In this document: in pieces, positions 43,253-47,973 of the stretch
Layout: the number at the start of each line of letters is the position of its first letter
Numbering within the stretch: the first letter of the stretch is position 1
Origin: Geodermatophilaceae bacterium
GTDB taxonomy: Bacteria > Actinomycetota > Actinomycetes > Mycobacteriales > Geodermatophilaceae
Length of the DNA stretch: 47,973 bases
Assembly: GCA_013695685.1 (NCBI GenBank)
Contig: JACCZY010000125.1
Coordinates: 1-47,973 of the forward strand
Direction of reading: 5' to 3'
Translations under genes and position numbers: made by a program
The notes under the pieces: model-generated
The model's input: the letters and a program-made list of their open reading frames with translations, nothing else
What the model was told of the DNA's origin: nothing
Databases searched by the model: none

Positions 43253-43273
43253 GTTGGGGAGCCTAGCCCCGCG

Positions 43274-44524
43274 TTACCGCGACAGCCGCGAGGTCGCCCG
43301 CCTGGTCGCACGCTTGGCCGTCGCCAGCGAGGTACGCATGAGCGCCACGGAGCGATGGTCGTGGCTCAGCCGTTGGACCGCCAGCCGGACGAGCATCGCC
43401 GGCGGCAGCATGTCAGCGGGAGGCGGTCCGTCTCGGTCGTCGGATGGGTCGCCGGATCGTCGCGCGCTCGTCCCGGACATCGTCCGCAGGAGGGCGACCA
43501 GGGCGTCGAGGGCAGCTGCCGACAACTCGGCATCGGTCGCCTGGTCCGGATGCCGTGACCGCTGATCGGCCGGGACCGGCGCAGGTATGACCTCAGCGAG
43601 ATCGCCGACGACGTCGTACCCGGCGCTGGTCAGTGCCGCGACGGACGTGACGGCCCACGCGTGCACCCACTCGTGCTCCTCGGCGGGCAGCCGAAGGGGG
43701 ATCCGCCCGGCGCGTGAGCCGAGGATGTGCCCGGCCAGCGCCGCCTTCACCCACTGCTCGTACGTCGGCCAGTCGAAGTCCTTGCCCAGCGCCTCGTTCA
43801 GCCGGCGGAGCAGGTTCGCCTCGACGACACCCAACGACAGGTTGGCCGCATGGGGCAGGTCGATCTCGTGTGCGCCGGTGTCGACGCCTACCGTCGCGGC
43901 GAACCGTTCCCACAGCAGCGTCGTGGGTGCGCCCGGTGGCGGCACCGTGACGAGGTGTACGTGGCCGGCAGGCAGCGCTGCGCCCCAGGTCCGGAGGATG
44001 GCGACCGGGTCCTGCCAGCGCCAGAACAATCCGGCCAGCCAGTGCGGATCCGGGTCGTCGCCACGCAGGCCACGGACGAACCGGGCGAACCTCACGGCGT
44101 GCCGGTTCTTCAGGTCCTCCTGCCAGACCGACGGGATCTGCCGGGCCAGGTCGCGCATCGTGTAGATGACGTGGACCTCGGCGGCGAAGGACAGCGATCT
44201 CATCGCCTTGTCGACCGCCTCGGGGGTGGCGAGGCTCAACAGCTCGTGCGAGATCACAGCTGTCTGCTGCGCCGAGTGGATGTCGTGGACGAGCCGGGCC
44301 CAGGCACCTGCCACCCGGACGTCCTGGTGGCCGTGAAAGGCGGTGTCCAGGAGGTCTTGGGCGGCCAGGAAGTGTGCGCCGGGTGTGCGCCCCGGATAGA
44401 GGACGCCGCCCCGGCGCAGGGTGGCCCGGTTGGCCCACAGCACGTCCTGCAGGTACGTCGTACCGGTCTTGGGGCCCCCGACGTGGATGAAGACCACTGG
44501 TCGCTGCCCGGGGCCTGCACTCAT
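43274..44524 (-). CDS. Sulfotransferase-fold family protein
   Basis: A 416-residue protein with the PAPS-binding loop HVGGPKTGTTYLQDVLWAN at residues ~14-32 and a later YTMRDLARQIPSVWQEDLKNR, which matches the 3'-phosphate-binding region of sulfotransferases. The rest is helical, with a basic C-terminal tail (RLAVQRLSHDHRS, KRATRRATSRLSR). The acceptor is unknown. It lies between the metallopeptidase-like gene and DUF3499, in what is usually a compact block, so it may be a lineage-specific addition. It is divergent from DUF3499 by 90 bp. Confidence 0.8.
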   Translation of the reverse strand: MSAGPGQRPVVFIHVGGPKTGTTYLQDVLWANRATLRRGGVLYPGRTPGAHFLAAQDLLDTAFHGHQDVRVAGAWARLVHDIHSAQQTAVISHELLSLATPEAVDKAMRSLSFAAEVHVIYTMRDLARQIPSVWQEDLKNRHAVRFARFVRGLRGDDPDPHWLAGLFWRWQDPVAILRTWGAALPAGHVHLVTVPPPGAPTTLLWERFAATVGVDTGAHEIDLPHAANLSLGVVEANLLRRLNEALGKDFDWPTYEQWVKAALAGHILGSRAGRIPLRLPAEEHEWVHAWAVTSVAALTSAGYDVVGDLAEVIPAPVPADQRSRHPDQATDAELSAAALDALVALLRTMSGTSARRSGDPSDDRDGPPPADMLPPAMLVRLAVQRLSHDHRSVALMRTSLATAKRATRRATSRLSR

Positions 44525-44614
44525 GGGCCGTCATCGTAGGGACGCCGCGGTGGGTGCGCGACACGGAGGCAGCCTGGCCGCCGCGCCGGGCCGGGACGGC
44601 TATCGTCGGCGCTC

Positions 44615-44974
44615 GTGAGGCAGGTCCGTCGCTGCTCCCGGTCCGGGTGCGCCAACCCAGCGGTTGCCACGCTGACGTACGTCTATGCCGAGTCCACCGC
44701 TGTGGTCGGACCGCTCGCGACGTACGCCGAACCACACAGCTACGACCTGTGCGAGGGCCACGCCGTGCGGTTGACGGTTCCGCGCGGGTGGGAAGTGGTC
44801 CGCTACGAGGGTCAGTTCGCCGCACCGGTGCCGAGCGGCGACGACCTGCTCGCCCTCGCCGACGCCGTCCGCGAGGCGGCGCGTCCCGAGCGCGCGCCAC
44901 CTGTCCCGCCCGGCCCGTCGGGGCCAGGAACCGGTCGCCGTGGCCATCTCCGGGTGGTGCCGGCTCCCCAGTAG
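44615..44974 (+). CDS. DUF3499 protein
   Basis: A 119-residue protein with an N-terminal RRCSRSGCANPAVATLTYVYA (CxxxxC), then YDLCEGHAVRLTVPRGWEVV (CxxH), together a likely zinc site. The C-terminal tail is Pro/Gly-rich. It matches Rv3258c, the conserved neighbour of manB. Function is unknown. TATCGT lies 8 nt before the GTG and there is no Shine-Dalgarno, so it may be leaderless. Confidence 0.92.
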   Translation: MRQVRRCSRSGCANPAVATLTYVYAESTAVVGPLATYAEPHSYDLCEGHAVRLTVPRGWEVVRYEGQFAAPVPSGDDLLALADAVREAARPERAPPVPPGPSGPGTGRRGHLRVVPAPQ

Positions 44975-44983
44975 GCTCCCATC

Positions 44984-46357
44984 GTGGCTCTGGATCTCGC
45001 GGCGATAGTCAAGGCGTACGACGTCCGTGGTGTCGTACCCGACCAGCTGGACGAGGGCATCGCCCGTGCCATCGGTGCCGCCTTCGCCCGCTTCGTGGGT
45101 TCGGCGGCCGTCGTCACGGCGTACGACATGCGTGAATCCTCGATCCCGTTGTCGAGAGCCTTCGGCGACGGCGTCCGCAGTCAGGGCGTGGACGTCGTCG
45201 AGGCGGGCCTCGGCTCGACCGACATGCTGTACTTCGCCAGCGGTTTCCTGGACCTTCCGGGCGCGATGTTCACCGCAAGCCACAATCCGGCCAAGTACAA
45301 CGGGATCAAGCTGTGCCGGGCCGGTGCGGCGCCGATCGGGCAGGACTCCGGGCTGACCGAGATCCGGGACATGGCATCAGCCGGAGTTCCCGACGCGGAG
45401 GGCGAACCTGGTTCGGTCAGCCGCCGCGAGCTGCTCGCCGAGTACGCCGGATATCTGCGCCGGCTCGTCGACCTGTCCGGCGTACGTCCGCTCACGGTGG
45501 TGATCGACGCGGGTAACGGGATGGGTGGCCACACCGTCCCGGCCGTGCTGGCCGACCTGCCGCTGCGGATCATCCCGATGTACTTCGAACTGGACGGCGA
45601 CTTCCCCAACCACGAGGCCAACCCGTTGGAGCCGGCCAACATCGTCGACCTGCAGAAGCGGGTGGTCGCCGAGGGTGCCGACATCGGTATCGCCTTCGAC
45701 GGCGACGCCGACCGGTGCTTCATTGTCGACGAACGGGGCGAGCCGGTGTCCCCGTCCGCGGTGACGGCCCTGGTCGCGGTGCGGGAGCTGGCGAAAGCCG
45801 GCGAGAACCCCGCCGACAGGGTGATCATCCACAATCTGATCTGCTCCAAAGCCGTCCCGGAGATCGTGCGTGAGCACGGGGGTGAGCCGGTCCGTACCCG
45901 GGTGGGCCACTCGTTCATCAAGGGGGAGATGGCCCGCACCGGTGCCGTTTTCGGCGGTGAGCACTCGGCGCACTACTACTTCCGCGACTTCTGGCGGGCG
46001 GACACGGGAATGCTCGCGGCCATGCACGTGCTCGCCGCCCTAGGGGAAGGTGATGCACCGCTGTCGCGGCTCGCGGCGGACTACGCCCGGTATCCCGCCT
46101 CCGGCGAGATCAACTCCACGTCGCAGGACCAGCAGGGCCGTCTCGCTGCTGTGGAGGCGCACTTCGCCGACCGGTCCGGTGCCACCGTGGACCACCTGGA
46201 CGGGCTCACCGTCGAGTTGGCCGATGGCAGCTGGTTCAACATCCGGGCGTCTAATACCGAGCCGCTGCTCCGGCTCAACGTCGAAGGCCGCGACGAGGCG
46301 TCGATGACCGCGTTGCGCGAGGAGACCCTGTCCATCGTCCGTTCGGAGGCCGAGTGA
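44984..46357 (+). CDS. manB: Phosphomannomutase/phosphoglucomutase
   Basis: A 457-residue alpha-D-phosphohexomutase converting mannose-6-phosphate to mannose-1-phosphate for ManC. It starts AIVKAYDVRGVVPDQL and has the phosphoserine loop TASHNPAKYNGIK, the metal loop FDGDADRCF, the sugar loop FGGEHSAHYYFRDF and the phosphate loop RASNTEPLLRLN, all intact. It corresponds to Rv3257c (pmmA/manB). The GTG has TAGGCT 6 nt upstream. The 4-nt GTGA overlap with the Trm112-like gene couples them. Confidence 0.96.
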   Translation: MALDLAAIVKAYDVRGVVPDQLDEGIARAIGAAFARFVGSAAVVTAYDMRESSIPLSRAFGDGVRSQGVDVVEAGLGSTDMLYFASGFLDLPGAMFTASHNPAKYNGIKLCRAGAAPIGQDSGLTEIRDMASAGVPDAEGEPGSVSRRELLAEYAGYLRRLVDLSGVRPLTVVIDAGNGMGGHTVPAVLADLPLRIIPMYFELDGDFPNHEANPLEPANIVDLQKRVVAEGADIGIAFDGDADRCFIVDERGEPVSPSAVTALVAVRELAKAGENPADRVIIHNLICSKAVPEIVREHGGEPVRTRVGHSFIKGEMARTGAVFGGEHSAHYYFRDFWRADTGMLAAMHVLAALGEGDAPLSRLAADYARYPASGEINSTSQDQQGRLAAVEAHFADRSGATVDHLDGLTVELADGSWFNIRASNTEPLLRLNVEGRDEASMTALREETLSIVRSEAE

Positions 46358-46545
46358 GGATCGACCCGTTGCTCCTGGAGATTCTGGTCTGCCCCACGGA
46401 GCACCACGCGCCGCTGGAGTACGACGAGGCGGCGAGCGAACTGCTCTGCACCGAGTGCGACCGTGCCTACGCGGTGGATGCCGATGGCATCCCCAACATG
46501 CTGATCGACGACGCGCGGCGCCGCGGCAACGCCGCTCCCGGCTAG
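46354..46545 (+). CDS. Trm112-family small protein
   Basis: A 63-residue protein, DPLLLEILVCPTEHHAPLEYDE, then LLCTECDRAYAVDADGIPNMLIDDAR. It matches the Trm112/YcaR family that usually carries a zinc ribbon. One Cys of the first pair is replaced here (CPTEHH), with CTEC in the second. It sits between manB and the SIS gene, as in mycobacteria. The GTG overlaps the manB stop. Its partner is unknown. Confidence 0.9.
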   Translation: MRIDPLLLEILVCPTEHHAPLEYDEAASELLCTECDRAYAVDADGIPNMLIDDARRRGNAAPG

Positions 46546-47663
46546 CGCGCCGGCAGCCCGCCATCGACGACAACATCGATGCGGACATCGACCCGGACAT
46601 CGACGCGGACCTGCTCGACGATCCCCCGCGGCTGATCGCCCGCGACGACCGCGGCCTGCTGCGCGCTATCGCCACCGCGGGGGCGCAGGTGCGGGAGATG
46701 ACCGAGCTGACCGGTGAGTCCGGCGCGCTGCGGCTGGCCGCCGGCGGTGCGCCGCGTGCTCTGCTCATCGCCGGAGACGGCGAGGCCGCCATCGCAGCCC
46801 CGCTGGTGACCGCGCTGGCCGGCCGGCACAGTGGCTGTCCGGTGATCCGCCTTGGGGCCGGACCGCTGGCGAACTGGGTAGGGGCGGCGGATCTGGTGGT
46901 CGTGGCCGGCCTATCGCGCGACCGCGACCCGGAACTCGCCCTGTTGACCGACGCCGCTGCCCGGCGCGGAGCCGCACTGCTCGGGGTCGGCAGAGCGGGC
47001 AGCGCACTGCACGAGCGGTGCACGTGGGCTCGTGCCCCGTTCGTGGCCGTTCCGACCGAACGTCCTGAAGGCAGCGCCCTGTGGTCGCTCCTGACGCCGA
47101 TCCTCGCGCTGGCCGGGGAGATGCGGCTCACCGAGGCCAGCCTCGACGGCACTGCTGCCGCCCTGGACACCATGGCCGAACTCTGCCGGCCGGACAGCGA
47201 GTCGTTCATCAACCCCGCCAAGCTGCTCGCGCTACAACTGCGATCGGTGCTGCCGGTGCTGGTCCCCGACTCACCGGCCACGGCGGTAGTCGCTGAACGG
47301 CTGCGGTCCGGGCTCGCCCGCCTCGTCGGCGTCCCCGCCGCCATCGCCGAGTTGCCCGAGGCGCTGGCGGAGGCTGCGGCGTACCTCACCGGTGCGCTGG
47401 CCCCGTCGGCGGCGGAGCAGGATCTCTTCCGCGACCGTGCAAACGACGCCGCGCCGGCGCTGCGGATCCTCACCGTTCGTGACGAGCCGGTGTCCGACGG
47501 CCGCGCCCACGAGGCGATGCGGGAACTGGTGCGCCGCGCGGACCACGCCGGCGTACCGGTCATTGATCTCACGGTGGAGGAGCCGGACCGGATCGGGCGG
47601 CTCGCCGCCCTCATCGCACTCGGGGACTTCACCGGTGCCTATCTGCGGCTGAGCAGGACCTGA
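46455..47663 (+). CDS. SIS-domain phosphosugar isomerase-like protein (Rv3256c-type), start uncertain
   Basis: The frame is open from the GTG at 46455, but the first ~36 residues overlap the Trm112-like gene and look spurious. Good sequence begins near 46563 with a fourfold I-D-x-D repeat, then LLDDPPRLIARDDRGLLRAIATAGAQ. It follows the SIS pattern with ALLIAGDGEAAIAAPLVTALA, VVVAGLSRDRDPE and a C-terminal LTVRDEP...RIGRLAALIALGDFTGAYL. The homologue in mycobacteria is a phosphomannose-isomerase-like protein. No ATG, GTG, TTG or CTG exists between 46458 and 46563, so the start is unsolved. Confidence 0.78.
   Translation: MRPCLRGGCRWHPQHADRRRAAPRQRRSRLARRQPAIDDNIDADIDPDIDADLLDDPPRLIARDDRGLLRAIATAGAQVREMTELTGESGALRLAAGGAPRALLIAGDGEAAIAAPLVTALAGRHSGCPVIRLGAGPLANWVGAADLVVVAGLSRDRDPELALLTDAAARRGAALLGVGRAGSALHERCTWARAPFVAVPTERPEGSALWSLLTPILALAGEMRLTEASLDGTAAALDTMAELCRPDSESFINPAKLLALQLRSVLPVLVPDSPATAVVAERLRSGLARLVGVPAAIAELPEALAEAAAYLTGALAPSAAEQDLFRDRANDAAPALRILTVRDEPVSDGRAHEAMRELVRRADHAGVPVIDLTVEEPDRIGRLAALIALGDFTGAYLRLSRT
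46563..46610 (+). repeat. Four tandem 12-nt units at the 5' end of the SIS gene
   Basis: ATCGACGACAAC, ATCGATGCGGAC, ATCGACCCGGAC and ATCGACGCGGAC follow each other at 46563-46610 and encode IDDN, IDAD, IDPD and IDAD. Such units can change number by replication slippage. Confidence 0.8.
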
Positions 47664-47675
47664 AACGATGGGCGC

Positions 47676-47973
47676 ATGAGTACAGAGGGCGGGACGAAGG
47701 CGATCATCGCCGCGTTGCTGGCCAACACGGGCATCGCGATCGCCAAGTTCGTCGCGTTTCTCATCACCGGCGCCTCGTCGATGCTCGCCGAGTCCGTCCA
47801 CTCGGTGGCGGACGCCAGCAACCAGGGGCTGCTCCTGCTCGGGGGCAAGCGGGCCAAGCGAAAGGCGACCCCGGAACACCCGTTCGGGTTCGGCCGCGAG
47901 CGCTACATCTACGCCTTCATCGTGGCCATCGTGTTGTTCACTCTCGGCGGCCTGTTCGCCCTCTACGAGGGCT
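47676..47973 (+). CDS. Cation diffusion facilitator family transporter, 5' part
   Basis: The gene is cut by the window end; 99 codons are visible. Three membrane segments can be seen (AIIAALLANTGIAIAKFVAFLI, SNQGLLLLGG, YAFIVAIVLFTLGGLFALY). The metal-site helix has ESVHSVADASN (HxxxD) and the loop HPFGFGRERY is typical of Zn2+/Fe2+/Co2+ exporters of this family. The ATG at 47676 is chosen because an upstream ATG at 47668 stops after three codons. Metal specificity cannot be told from this part. Confidence 0.9.
   Translation, partial: MSTEGGTKAIIAALLANTGIAIAKFVAFLITGASSMLAESVHSVADASNQGLLLLGGKRAKRKATPEHPFGFGRERYIYAFIVAIVLFTLGGLFALYEG

Overview
The window is GC-rich DNA from an actinobacterium (Actinomycetes). 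Evidence: a WhiB-family regulator, coenzyme F420 genes (fbiA/fbiB), DUF3117, DUF3499, a sigE/rseA/htrA/tatB/mrp run, many GTG starts and many 4-nt ATGA/GTGA overlaps. From memory, two blocks match the gene order of Mycobacterium tuberculosis Rv1210-Rv1232c and Rv3256c-Rv3265c, which here lie within about 30 kb of each other. I cannot place the organism below class level. A free-living non-mycobacterial lineage near Frankiales/Geodermatophilales is a guess.

Layout. 1-1.6 kb: 3' end of tag (DNA repair), a crotonase-family gene and DUF3117. 1.6-7.1 kb: an apparent insertion relative to the M. tuberculosis order, holding pxpABC (5-oxoprolinase) and a two-gene signalling operon. The first gene of that operon fuses a receiver, a glutaredoxin-like domain and a thioredoxin-reductase-like flavoprotein domain, and both CxxC sites are lost. 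The second is a cyclic-nucleotide-binding-like histidine kinase. 7.2-9.6 kb: divergent glgA/glgC. 9.6-18.5 kb: O-methyltransferase, sigE-rseA-htrA-tatB envelope stress and export genes, mrp, MarR plus AzlCD, DUF1003 and an MgtE-like protein with no membrane domain. 18.6-28.6 kb: a broken phzF-like gene, a membrane GGDEF-EAL protein, an EamA exporter, an SDR, a malyl-CoA-lyase-like protein, an acyl-CoA dehydrogenase and a lipoprotein.

28.6-36.7 kb: surface polysaccharide genes. One minus-strand operon carries wbbL-like, manC, Wzm and Wzt, and a GlfT1-like transferase. It is followed by a DPM1-like transferase with a DUF2304 partner, then a flippase with another transferase. 36.7-41.5 kb: SDR, AlkA-like glycosylase, a membrane protein and fbiB/fbiA. 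41.6-48 kb: methyltransferase, whiB2-like gene, metallopeptidase-like gene, sulfotransferase-like gene, DUF3499, manB, Trm112-like gene, SIS-domain gene and the start of a cation diffusion facilitator. ManB and ManC would supply GDP-mannose and the transferases would use nucleotide sugars, so most of the right half serves envelope glycan assembly.

The most notable observations are: the cysteine-less redox-fold receiver/kinase pair; overlapping divergent leaderless promoters between glgA and glgC; ladders of tiny ATGA-coupled ORFs before DUF2304 and between sigE and rseA; a 17-bp palindromic element between fbiA and a methyltransferase gene; and an 18-bp palindrome over a good promoter upstream of whiB2. 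No tRNA, rRNA, CRISPR array, insertion sequence or phage gene was seen.
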